DNA of 64,000 nucleotides from Bradyrhizobium sp. ORS 285 (GTDB taxonomy: Bacteria; Pseudomonadota; Alphaproteobacteria; Rhizobiales; Xanthobacteraceae). Under the pieces are notes generated by a model, which did not search any database, was not told the DNA's origin, and saw only the letters and a program-made list of their open reading frames with translations. The position numbers were made by a program, and so were the translations under genes. Shown here one piece after another: positions 54,028 to 62,689 of this stretch. The DNA is taken from assembly GCF_900176205.1 (NCBI RefSeq), contig NZ_LT859959.1, positions 1,612,001 to 1,676,000 of the forward strand, read 5' to 3'. The number at the start of each line of letters is the position of its first letter. Within the stretch, counting starts at the first letter, position 1.

Positions 54028-56081
54028 GCAAGCTCGGCACCATCGTCGGCGTCGACGTCGGCGGCACCTTCACCGATCTCTTCTACTTCGACGAGGCGAA
54101 GCGCAGCTTCCGCACCAACAAGGTGCCGTCGAACCGCGGCGACGAAGCCGTCGGCTTCCTCGAAGGCTTGCAAGGGTTCGGCGCGGTCACGCATCTCACC
54201 TCGATCGTGCACGGCACGACCGTCGGCACGAACGCGCTCCTGGAGCGCAAGGGCGCGCGGATCGGGCTGATCACAACGCGGGGATTTCGCGACGTGCTCG
54301 AGATGCGTCGCCGCGACCGCCGCAACACCTGGGGCCTGTGGGGTGACTTCGTCCCCGTCGTCGAGCGCGACATGCGCGCCGAGGTCGATGAGCGCGTGCT
54401 GTCGGACGGCACCATCCGCACTGCGGTCGATGTCGCGCAGGTCGAGGCGACCGCGCGCGAACTGCTCGCCAAGGGCGCTCAGGCGCTGGCGATCGTGTTC
54501 GTCAACGCCTTCGCCAATCCCGACAATGAGCGCCGCGCGCTCGAAGCCGTGCAGGCGATCTGGCCGAACGATAACGTCGCGTGCTCGAGCCAGATCCTGC
54601 CGGAGATCCGCGAATTCGAGCGGACCTCGACGACCGCACTCAACGCCTATCTGCAGCCGGTCGTCGGCTCGTATCTGCAGAAGCTGCAGAACGCGCTCGC
54701 CGGCGAGGCGTTCGACGGCCGCTTCCACATCGTGCAGTCCAATGGCGGCGTGATGTCGACCGATGCGGCGCGGCGCTTCCCGATCCGCACTGCATTGTCC
54801 GGCCCGGCGGCCGGCGTGATCGCCGCGGCGGAGATCGCCAAGGCGGCCGGCTTCCCCAATGTCATCACCGGCGATCTCGGCGGCACTTCTTTCGACGTCT
54901 CGCTGGTGGTCGATGGCGCGACGTCGCTGGCGGCGCAGACCACGATCGATTTCGGCCTCGTCGTGCGCACGCCGATGATCGAGATCACGACCATCGGCGC
55001 CGGCGGCGGCTCGATCGCCCATGTCGATGCCGGCGGCCTGCTGCAGGTCGGCCCGGAGAGCGCCGGCTCGCGGCCGGGTCCCGTCTGCTACGGCGGCGGC
55101 AACGATCGCCCGACGCTCACCGATGCCAACGTCGTGCTCGGCCGCATCAATGCAAACCGGCCGATCGGCGGCAAGCTCAAGGCGCTCGATGTCGAGGCCG
55201 CCAAGCGCGCCATCGCCAGGCATGTCGGCGAGCCGCTCGGCCTCGGTGTGATGGAAGCGGCCGAAGCGATCGTGCGCATCGCCGACAGCAAGATGGCCGG
55301 CGCAATCCGGCTGATGTCGATCGAGCGCGGCCATGATCCCTCGCGCTTTGCGGCGGTGCCGTTCGGCGGCGGCGGCGCGTTGCATGTTTCGGCGCTGATC
55401 AAGGATGTCGGGCTGAAGGCGGCGCTGGTGCCGCGCTATCCCGGCGTCACCTCGGCGCTCGGCTGCGTCATCGCCGATATCCGCCACGACCAGGTACAGA
55501 CGCTCAACATGTTCGTCGACGGCCTCGACATCGCGGCGCTGACGCGGTGGATGCTGTCCGAGGCCGCGCACGCGCAGGGCGTGGTCAAGGACGCGCGGCT
55601 TGCGGTCGAGCGCATCGACACCCTGTTCGAGCTCGACATGCACTATGTCGGTCAGACCCATACCATCCGCGCGACCTTGCCGGCCGAGATTCGCGACGGC
55701 GCGATCGCGCTGACCGTGGAGGACGTGCGCAAGGCGTTCGAGACCGCCTATCAGAAGAGTTTCAGCCGGCTCTTGCCGGGCGTGCCGATCAAGATCGTGA
55801 ACCTGCGCACGGCGGCGATCGGCGTGCGCCCGCGCTTCGACCTCGCAACGCTTGCGCCGGACGCGAGCGCCGACCTCGGCAAGGCAAAGCTCGGCAGCCG
55901 CAACGTCTGGTTCGACGGCCAATGGTGGGACACGGCGATCTACGCCCGTCTCGATCTGCCTGTCGGCACCGAGGTCGCGGGCCCCGCGATCCTCGAGCAG
56001 CCGGATGCGACGACGGTGATCGCGCCCGGCTTCCAGGCGCGGGTGGACCAGTTCGGCAACGTCATCGTGGAGCGGACATGA
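54024..56081 (+). CDS. Hydantoinase A/oxoprolinase-type subunit
   Basis: A 685-residue HyuA-family protein with the actin-like ATPase fold. The N-terminal phosphate loop is VGVDVGGTFTDLFYF (residues 7-21). THLTSIVHGTTVGTNALLERKGA is near 55-77, SGPAAGVIAAAEIAKAAG near 260 and GDLGGTSFDVSLV near 285. It should phosphorylate or activate a cyclic amide for hydrolysis with HyuB (5-oxoproline, hydantoins, N-methylhydantoin and similar). The substrate cannot be read from sequence. Coupled by ATGA to the genes on both sides. Confidence 0.92.
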   Translation: MSKLGTIVGVDVGGTFTDLFYFDEAKRSFRTNKVPSNRGDEAVGFLEGLQGFGAVTHLTSIVHGTTVGTNALLERKGARIGLITTRGFRDVLEMRRRDRRNTWGLWGDFVPVVERDMRAEVDERVLSDGTIRTAVDVAQVEATARELLAKGAQALAIVFVNAFANPDNERRALEAVQAIWPNDNVACSSQILPEIREFERTSTTALNAYLQPVVGSYLQKLQNALAGEAFDGRFHIVQSNGGVMSTDAARRFPIRTALSGPAAGVIAAAEIAKAAGFPNVITGDLGGTSFDVSLVVDGATSLAAQTTIDFGLVVRTPMIEITTIGAGGGSIAHVDAGGLLQVGPESAGSRPGPVCYGGGNDRPTLTDANVVLGRINANRPIGGKLKALDVEAAKRAIARHVGEPLGLGVMEAAEAIVRIADSKMAGAIRLMSIERGHDPSRFAAVPFGGGGALHVSALIKDVGLKAALVPRYPGVTSALGCVIADIRHDQVQTLNMFVDGLDIAALTRWMLSEAAHAQGVVKDARLAVERIDTLFELDMHYVGQTHTIRATLPAEIRDGAIALTVEDVRKAFETAYQKSFSRLLPGVPIKIVNLRTAAIGVRPRFDLATLAPDASADLGKAKLGSRNVWFDGQWWDTAIYARLDLPVGTEVAGPAILEQPDATTVIAPGFQARVDQFGNVIVERT

Positions 56082-56692
56082 GCGATCACAACATTCCCGC
56101 CGCGCACAGCGCGCTGCTGATCGTCGATCTGCAGAACGACTTCCTCGATCCGAAAGGCGCGTATGGCCGTGCCGGCCAGACGGCGGCGGATATCGCCGCA
56201 CTTCCGCCGCGGCTCAAGCCGTTCGCGGACCTGATGCGGTCCAAGGGCGGCTTCGTGATCTCGACGCAGTTCACCCTGGTGCCGGGCAAGGGCGGCGAGC
56301 CCCTGATCTCGCCGCATCTGAAGCAGCTGCGGCCGTTCCTCGCCAAGGGCGATTTCCTGCCCGGCGCCTGGGGCCATCAGCTCGTCGACACCTTGCAGCC
56401 GGCCGATGTGACGATCGAGAAGATCGCGTACTCCGCCTTCTACATGACGCGGCTCGAATGGGTGCTGCGCAAATGCGGCATCGAGAAGCTGTATGTCGCG
56501 GGCATCGTCACCAATGGCGGCGTCGCCTCGACCGTGCGCGATGCGCATATCCGCGATTTCGAGACGGTGGTGCTGGAGGATGGATGCGCGGCCTTCACCG
56601 CGGAGACGCATGCGACCGCAATCGCGGCGCTCAAGCCGGTATGCCGCGTGACGTCGATCGCGGAGGCGATGACGGAGCTGGCGGGAGCATGA
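56078..56692 (+). CDS. Isochorismatase-fold protein lacking the catalytic cysteine
   Basis: A 204-residue protein of the isochorismatase-like (cysteine hydrolase) family. The N-terminal Asp is in LLIVDLQNDFLDP near residue 18, and the Lys in IEKIAYSAF near 110. At the third position of the triad the family normally has TNxCVxST, but here it is TNGGVASTVRDAH, so Cys is replaced by Gly, as also happens in true isochorismatases of the EntB/PhzD type. It therefore is not an ordinary cysteine amidase. It may hydrolyse an enol ether, or an amide by another mechanism. It is ATGA-coupled to hyuA. Confidence 0.88.
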   Translation: MSDHNIPAAHSALLIVDLQNDFLDPKGAYGRAGQTAADIAALPPRLKPFADLMRSKGGFVISTQFTLVPGKGGEPLISPHLKQLRPFLAKGDFLPGAWGHQLVDTLQPADVTIEKIAYSAFYMTRLEWVLRKCGIEKLYVAGIVTNGGVASTVRDAHIRDFETVVLEDGCAAFTAETHATAIAALKPVCRVTSIAEAMTELAGA

Positions 56693-56723
56693 GGCAAGTT
56701 GCCGAGTATCGCCACCTGCGGGG

Positions 56724-56841
56724 CCTCATGGTTCGAGACGCGCCGAAGATGGCGCTCCTCACCATGAGGGGAGACATTCGTGCCAAGACCGAAATCCTCG
56801 TCCTGAGGAGCGCGCCGCAGGCGCGCGTCTCGAAGGACGGC
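56724..56841. repeat. Palindromic repeat with GCGCGCC hairpin inside the catabolic operon
   Basis: CCTCATGGT (56724-56732) pairs with ACCATGAGG (56761-56769), and GCGCGCC/GGCGCGC forms a second hairpin near 56811-56827, followed by GTCTCGAAGGA. I recall this element as abundant between genes in Bradyrhizobium. It lies between the isochorismatase-fold gene and the flavoprotein gene, in a 172-base gap with no coding signal. Confidence 0.85.
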
Positions 56842-56864
56842 CACAAGCGTCGTAAGGGGCGCAC

Positions 56865-58244
56865 ATGAGCACGATCGAGATCATCGACCATACGCCCGAG
56901 TTCGCCGTCGATTGCCTGATCATTGGCGCCGGCGCGGCGGGACTCGTCGCGGCGCTGTCGGCGATCGAGAATGGCGAGAGCGTGCTGGTGCTGGAGCGTG
57001 ATGCCGTGCCGCAGGGCTCGACGGCGCTGTCTGCCGGACTCGTTCCAGCCGCTGGCACGCGCTGGCAGACGGCGCTCGGCATTGACGACACTCCGTCGCG
57101 CTTCGCCGACGACATCATGCACAAGGCGCATGATGAACCGGATGCTGTGCTGGTGAAGCTGGTCACGACGACGATAGGTCCGACGCTCGAATGGCTCGCC
57201 GACCGGCATCAACTGCCGTTATCGCTGGTCGACAATTTCACCTATCCCGGCCATTCGCGCTATCGCATGCACGGCCTGCCGAGCCGCGCCGGGCGCGAGC
57301 TGATCGATCGTCTGCGCACGGCAGCCGAAGCGGCCGGCATCGACATCCTCTGCGACGCGCATGCGACGACACTGCTGCTCGATGCTGACCGGCGTATCAT
57401 CGGCGTGCGCTTCATGCGGCCTGATGGCAGCAGCGACGAGATCGGCTGCCGTCGCCTGATCCTCGCCTGCAGCGGCTATGGCGGCAATCCGGCGCTGGTC
57501 GCCCGCCACATCCCGCAGATGGCGAGCGCCACCTATTTCGGCCATGTCGGCAACCAGGGCGATGCGCTCAATTGGGGCGAGCAGCTCGGCGCGGCAACGC
57601 GCCATCTTGGCGGCCATCAGGGCCACGGCTCCGTCGCGCATCCCGCCGGCATTCTCATCAGCTGGGCCACCATCACCGAGGGCGGCTTCCAGGTGAATGC
57701 GCGGGGCGAGCGCTTTTCCAACGAGGCCTCGGGCTATTCCGAGCAGGCGGCCAACGTGCTGGCGCAGCCGGACGGCGTCGCCTGGACGATCTTCGATGCG
57801 CGCATCGCCGGCATCGCCGCGCAGTTCGAGGATTTCCGCAATGCCGTAGAGCATGGTGCGGTGCTCGAAGCTGAGGACATCGTGGGTCTTGTGGCGGCGA
57901 TGCGCGTGCCGTTTGAAGCGCTCGCAGCAACCTTCGCGGAGGTCGCGACCGCGAAGTCGGAGCGGCACGTCGATCGCTTCGGCCGCAGCTTTGCTGGTGT
58001 CCCGCAGCTCGCGCCGGCTTATCGTGCGGTCAAGGTCACCGGCGCGCTGTTCCACACGCAAGGCGGCCTTCTCATCGACGACCACGCCCGCGTGATGCGC
58101 AAGGACCGCACCTCGATCGACAATCTGTTCGCGGCCGGCGGCGCCGCCTGCGGCGTCTCCGGCGCTGATGCCTCCGGCTATCTCTCCGGCAACGGCCTGC
58201 TCACGGCCGTCGCTCTCGGCCGCGTCGCGGGGCTGGCGCGCTGA
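56865..58244 (+). CDS. FAD-dependent dehydrogenase of the fumarate reductase flavoprotein type
   Basis: A 459-residue flavoprotein. The dinucleotide motif CLIIGAGAAGLVAALSAIENG is at about 17-37, followed by GSTALSAGLVPAAGTR, and the C-terminal GAACGVSGADASGYLSGNGLL contacts FAD. This is the FrdA/SdhA/ketosteroid-dehydrogenase family, which adds or removes hydrogens next to a carbonyl or carboxyl group. It would suit oxidation or reduction of the unsaturated acid in this locus. It is the last gene of the rightward operon and follows a repeat. Confidence 0.9.
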   Translation: MSTIEIIDHTPEFAVDCLIIGAGAAGLVAALSAIENGESVLVLERDAVPQGSTALSAGLVPAAGTRWQTALGIDDTPSRFADDIMHKAHDEPDAVLVKLVTTTIGPTLEWLADRHQLPLSLVDNFTYPGHSRYRMHGLPSRAGRELIDRLRTAAEAAGIDILCDAHATTLLLDADRRIIGVRFMRPDGSSDEIGCRRLILACSGYGGNPALVARHIPQMASATYFGHVGNQGDALNWGEQLGAATRHLGGHQGHGSVAHPAGILISWATITEGGFQVNARGERFSNEASGYSEQAANVLAQPDGVAWTIFDARIAGIAAQFEDFRNAVEHGAVLEAEDIVGLVAAMRVPFEALAATFAEVATAKSERHVDRFGRSFAGVPQLAPAYRAVKVTGALFHTQGGLLIDDHARVMRKDRTSIDNLFAAGGAACGVSGADASGYLSGNGLLTAVALGRVAGLAR

Positions 58245-58302
58245 GGCGACGATGCCCTCTCCATCCATTGGATATTGCAGATCGCGCGGCTCGCTCGGTT
58301 TA

Positions 58303-58455
58303 CCTCGCCCCGCCAGGGCGAAGCGAAGCTTCGCTGAGGCGGGGAGAGGTCGGATCGCATCGTGAGATGCGATGCGGGGGGCTATCCGCACGGTCGGTGG
58401 GTGTGGCGGCCCCTCACCCCAACCCTCTCCCCGTAAGAACGGGGAGAGGGAGGGA
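58303..58455 (-). repeat. Palindromic GGGGAGAGG-type repeat, inverted copy
   Basis: Third copy of the family, inverted relative to the others. It carries the longer AGCGAAGCTTCGCT closing hairpin and a GGATCGCATC stem at 58352-58375 with one mismatch. It lies between the flavoprotein gene and the converging SOUL gene and may help end both transcripts. Confidence 0.88.
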
Positions 58456-58480
58456 ACCGCGATCGAGGGGAGCGGTTCGA

Positions 58481-59128
58481 CTAACAACTACACGCCAGCA
58501 TCACCTCATTCCGCCGCAGCATCGGCAAGGTCCACGGCGGATTGTAGAACGCGAGCAGGGGCGCGCCTGATACGGCCAACCCCTTGCGCTGCGCGTAGTC
58601 GCGTAGCTCGCGGGTCTTGTCGGCGAGAATGCCGTCGGAATACGAGCCCGAAAAGGTGAGCGCGACCATACGCTGAGCCGGCATCGGCGTCAGCTTGATC
58701 CGGTCGTCCGCCGGCGGCGGCAGAGTATCGAGCGTCCAGTTCGACGGCATCACGAAGCTGACGCTCCAGCGGTCGCTGGCGACGCCATCGGCCGGCGCGG
58801 TGGCCGCGCTGGCCTGCTGCTGCACAGGCGCGGTCATCGCGATCTTGGCCTTGGCCTGGTTGGCGCCGAAGATGTAGCCGCCGATGATGCGGAAGCCTTC
58901 CTCGATCGCCGGCCGGCGCGCGCCCTGCACCTCGGCCTGCGCGATGATCATCGGCGCATAGGCGCGGATCTCATAGTCGCCGTCGCGGCTGACCACGTCG
59001 TATTTGGGATGTTCGACCCGGCTCATGAGCGGCCCCGCAGCAATGGCAGCGCCTGCGACAACGAGCACGACGAGGCCGGTGAGCCCGATCAGCATGCGGC
59101 GTCTCCTCGGTGGTGTCGGCTCGGTCAT
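58481..59128 (-). CDS. SOUL-family heme-binding protein
   Basis: A 215-residue protein with an N-terminal membrane anchor or signal (RRMLIGLTGLVVLVVAGAAI, about 11-30). The SOUL domain covers the rest, with RVEHPKYDVVSRDGDYEIRAYAP and AKAKIAMTAPVQQQ near 95, the latter being the family hallmark TxPV. It is expected to bind heme or related tetrapyrroles in the periplasm or at the membrane; no conserved single His ligand is needed in many members. The gene stands alone. Confidence 0.92.
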   Translation of the reverse strand: MTEPTPPRRRRMLIGLTGLVVLVVAGAAIAAGPLMSRVEHPKYDVVSRDGDYEIRAYAPMIIAQAEVQGARRPAIEEGFRIIGGYIFGANQAKAKIAMTAPVQQQASAATAPADGVASDRWSVSFVMPSNWTLDTLPPPADDRIKLTPMPAQRMVALTFSGSYSDGILADKTRELRDYAQRKGLAVSGAPLLAFYNPPWTLPMLRRNEVMLACSC

Positions 59129-59339
59129 GACGGTTGCGCCGCTGAATTGGTGTCAACGAGGGAACGAGGCGCGAGGTCCAGCGGATCAGGTGAAAGGCTG
59201 CCCGTCGGGCGACTCAGTTCGACGCCGCGGCCGAATGAAAGAGCCAGCTGCGCGGCAGGCGCCTTCTCCACCCCGTTCGCTCCTGCGCCGAAAGAGAAAG
59301 TTTCGTTGCGTTCTCAGCGGGATCACCTCTGTCCAGATG

Positions 59340-59775
59340 CAAGCGCAAAAATTTCGTTGTTTCGCTTTAGCAGAAACCATGGTCTCCTCCCTCCATCCCG
59401 TCCTCATGCAGAGGGGCGTACGCGTCGTCACGATACGTAGAGGCGGGGAGCGGTGGCCGCGGGCCTGTCAGGTGCTGATGCGCTGGACGATTGGCAAGCT
59501 CGCGGACGGTCAAGCCGTGTGGTCCTGGCGCCCCGATGCTGGCGCCAAGCCTGGATGACATGAACCCTGACAGGACGTGTCATCAGGTGACGGGGGCAAA
59601 CAAGCCCGGTCCCCGGGGAGAGCGCGGAGCAGCCGTGAAGCCCATCGCGCAGGGAGGGCCGGGTCTGTCCGGCTGAACCTGTGGTACCTGCCGCCTGCAT
59701 TTTTTTCCGCAGGCGGGCCACGGGCCTCAGTCGAGGTCCGGTCCTCCTTGCGCCCTCGCATTGTCGCGCGAGGGT
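59340..59775 (+). repeat. Long dispersed intergenic repeat, copy 2
   Basis: About 430 bases matching 21935-22340 in the same orientation. Blocks such as GGGGCGTACGCGTCGTCACG, GTGTGGTCCTGGC and GGTCCCCGGGGAGAGCGC are kept. The intervening sequence differs by substitutions and short gaps, so the copies are old. It fills most of the 59129-59935 gap; the remaining 160 bases hold no gene apart from the promoter region of the next gene. Confidence 0.75.
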
Positions 59776-59935
59776 CTCGAGCATCGCTTCGGGCGCGTGT
59801 TGCGCCGCGAGAGCGATGGCGCGTGCGCGGATGGTGGCGCTGGCATAATGGATATGCTTATCAGTTGGTGGGCGTCGCGTCGGCGCGTCAGAACCAACAA
59901 TCAGCCGGTTGCAACGGCTGCTCCAGGAGGAAACC

Positions 59936-60730
59936 ATGGCAGACACCTCACGCCGCGATCTTCTCGTCGCCGGCACCGCCGCCGCTGCAGCCGCGATCAT
60001 GACGGACCCGCATCCGGCTGCCGCACAGGCTGGGCCGAAGCCGATCTTCGCCGTGCAGGCGATCACGATTCCGATTGTCGGCGAGCAGGGCGTGTTCCCG
60101 GTGCGGCGCATCTACTGCATCGGTCGCAACTACGCGGCGCATGCGATCGAGCGTGGCTCCGATCCCAACCGCGAGCCGCCGTTCTTCTTCCAGAAGCCGA
60201 CCGATGCGATCCAGAACGTCGCCGTCGGCGAGGTCGCCGAGCATCCTTATCCGTCGCTGACTAAGAATTATCACCACGAGGTCGAACTGGTCGCGGCGCT
60301 GAAATCCGGCGGCACCAACATCCCGGTCGAGTCGGCGCTCGATCACGTCTACGGCTACGCGCTCGGCCTCGACATGACCCGCCGCGACCTGCAGAACGGC
60401 ATGGCCGCCGAGAAGAAGCCGTGGGAGATCGGCAAGAGTTTCGATCATGCCGCCGTGATCGGTCCCATCCACCCGGTGGCGAAAGTCGGCCACTTCACCA
60501 AGGGCGCGATCTCGCTCGCGGTCAACGGCACCGTCCGGCAGAACTCTGATCTCACCAAGATGATCTGGAGCGTCGCCGAGCAGATCGCGAAGCTTTCCGA
60601 GGCATTCGAGCTGAAGGCCGGTGACATCATCTATTCCGGCACGCCGGAGAATGTTGGCCCCGTGGTCAAGGGCGACGTGCTGTTGTGCAAGCTCGAGGGT
60701 CTCCCCGACATGTCGATCAAGATCGTTTGA
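59936..60730 (+). CDS. Fumarylacetoacetate hydrolase-family protein with Tat signal
   Basis: A 264-residue protein. ATG 59936 has CAGGAGG upstream and starts a twin-arginine-type signal (SRRDLLVAGTAAAAAAIM), unusual for this normally cytoplasmic family. The FAH domain covers about 45-260: RIYCIGRNYAAHA, PFFFQKPTDAI, NYHHEVELVAAL (metal-binding Glu residues) and the late GDIIYSGTPENVGPV. Members cleave or decarboxylate 2-oxo acids such as oxaloacetate or acylpyruvates. The exported location would be novel for such an activity, but the substrate is unknown. Confidence 0.92.
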   Translation: MADTSRRDLLVAGTAAAAAAIMTDPHPAAAQAGPKPIFAVQAITIPIVGEQGVFPVRRIYCIGRNYAAHAIERGSDPNREPPFFFQKPTDAIQNVAVGEVAEHPYPSLTKNYHHEVELVAALKSGGTNIPVESALDHVYGYALGLDMTRRDLQNGMAAEKKPWEIGKSFDHAAVIGPIHPVAKVGHFTKGAISLAVNGTVRQNSDLTKMIWSVAEQIAKLSEAFELKAGDIIYSGTPENVGPVVKGDVLLCKLEGLPDMSIKIV

Positions 60731-60803
60731 GAATAGGAAGGGCAGATGATTGATCTGCCACTCATAATCCTCCACTGGAACGGAGGTCGTCGCCGTGACG
60801 ACG

Positions 60804-60942
60804 GTGCGCTCCCTCTCCCCGTTCTTCACGGGGAGAGGATTGGGGTGAGGGGCGGCCACACCCACCTCCCCTGCGGAGAGCCCCCCTCACCCGGATTGCA
60901 TCTTCGATGCAATCCGGCCTCTCCCCGCACGCGGGGAGAGGC
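60804..60942 (+). repeat. Palindromic GGGGAGAGG-type repeat after FAH-family gene
   Basis: Fourth copy, in direct orientation, with the short closing hairpin. The stem GGATTGCATC/GATGCAATCC at 60893-60915 has a 3-base loop. It begins 74 bases after the FAH-family stop. The stretch 60943-61188 after it has no credible gene and leads to the ccoG start. Confidence 0.9.
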
Positions 60943-61188
60943 GGGCAGCGAGCGGCACCGCGCGTGCGACTATACCAAAGGGCGGCAAGCGCTATCATCC
61001 CATCGGATGCTGCACCTGCCGCCGTGGCGCTTGCGGCGCCGCGTCTTTCATCGCCCACCTGGCACCCGCCATCGTTGTTCCCGCGCAAACAGCCGCTGCC
61101 AGCCGTTCGCAAGTTTGTGGGCCGACAAAGAGCCGCCGGGGATCGCCCTCTATCGTCGCCCGCAACAGGCAAGCGAACGAGGGCAGCC

Positions 61189-62682
61189 GTGGCCATCACC
61201 ATCGAGATCGATCATGCCAGGACGCGCCGCATGGCGCAGGGGCAGGGCCAAAGCCCTTCTCCGGCTCAGGGCAAGACATCCGCGCGCAAGCCGGCACGAT
61301 CGCCGCGTCACCTCGGCGGTCCCGTGGTTCCGCAAGGCGTCAAGGGACCTATCCGCCGTCTCAAATGGCTGATCCTGACGCTCACCCTCTCGGTCTACTA
61401 CCTCACCCCCTTCATCCGCTGGAACCGCGGTCCGAACGCGCCGGACCAAGCCGTGCTGCTCGATTTCGCCCACGGAAAACTCTATCTCGGCCCGGCCGAG
61501 ATCTGGCCGCAGGATCTCTATCTCATCACCGCCGCGATGCTGCTGGCGACCCTCATTCTCGTCCTGGTGAACGCGCTGGCCGGTCGCTTGTGGTGCGGAT
61601 TCGCCTGTCCGCAGACGGTGTGGACCGACCTCTTCCTGCTGGTCGAGCGCCTCGTCGAAGGCGACCGCCGGCAGCGCTTGAAGAACATCAGCGCGCCGCT
61701 CACAGCGAAGCGCGTCGCGCAGATCGCGACCAAGCACGCGCTGTGGATGATGATCGCGGTCGGCACGGGCGGCACCCTGATCTTCTACTTCACCGACGCG
61801 CCGGAGCTGCTGCGCGATCTCGCCCATGGCGAGATGTAGGCGACCGCATTGACGTGGACGCTCGTCTTCGCCGGCACCACCTACGGCCTCGCCGGCTTCG
61901 CGCGCGAGCAGGTCTGCACCTTCATGTGCCCGTGGCCGCGTCTCCAAGGCGCGATCTGGGATCCCGAAGCGTTCACCGTGAACTACCGCGACTATCGCGG
62001 CGAGGTCCGGATGTCGGCGAAGAAGGCGGCCGAGGCGCGAGCGCTGGGCGAGCCGGCCGGCGATTGCGTCGATTGCGGCGCCTGCGTCGCGGTCTGCCCG
62101 ATCGGCATCGACATCCGCCAGGGGCCGAACTTCGCCTGCATCAATTGCGGCCTCTGCGTCGATGCCTGCGACGGCGTGATGGCCAAGCTCGACCGTCCGC
62201 GCGGGCTGATCGACTACGAGAGCTGGGAGAACATCGAGCGTGGCCGCGTGGGCGAGCCGCGCGTGCCGCGACTGCTGCGGCCGAAGACGATCGGGCTCGC
62301 GCTCGCCTGCGTGGCGCTGGCCGGCGTGATCGCGGTGTCGTTCGTGACCAAGACCACCGCCGTGCTGTCGGTGCAGCACGACCGCGATCCGCTGTCGGTG
62401 CGGCTGTCGGATGGCGCGGTGCGCAATGCCTATACGGTGAAGCTGCTCAACAAGTCCTCGGCCGTGCAGAACTTCAAGCTCGCGATCAGCGGCGTCGACG
62501 CGGCGCTCGCGATCGTCGGCCATGCCGCCGCGGATGCGATCGAGGTCGAGCCGGATGGTTCGGAGACGCTACGCGTCACCTTGACCATGCCCGAGCCTGC
62601 GGATGCCGACGTCACCTTCGAGGCGGTCGATGCCGCCGGCCGGGTCGTGCTGAGCGCGCACGACCGCTTCGTCAACCGGTAG
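61189..62682 (+). pseudogene. ccoG: Cytochrome oxidase accessory protein CcoG (FixG), interrupted by amber codon
   Basis: An otherwise complete CcoG frame from GTG 61189 (GAGGG upstream) to 62682, broken by an in-frame TAG at 61837-61839. The first part has helices and RLWCGFACPQTVWTDLF; after the TAG, in the same frame, the rest reads ATALTWTLVFAGTTYGLAGF, then CTFMCPWPR, two [4Fe-4S] motifs (CVDCGACVAVCP and CINCGLCVDAC), a helix and the Ig-like C terminus. No frame shift is needed to join them. CcoG helps assemble cbb3 oxidase copper sites. No ccoH, ccoI or ccoS follows. It could be a pseudogene, a read error, or read through or reinitiated (TTG at 61849). Confidence 0.88.
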
Positions 62683-62689
62683 AGGAGAC

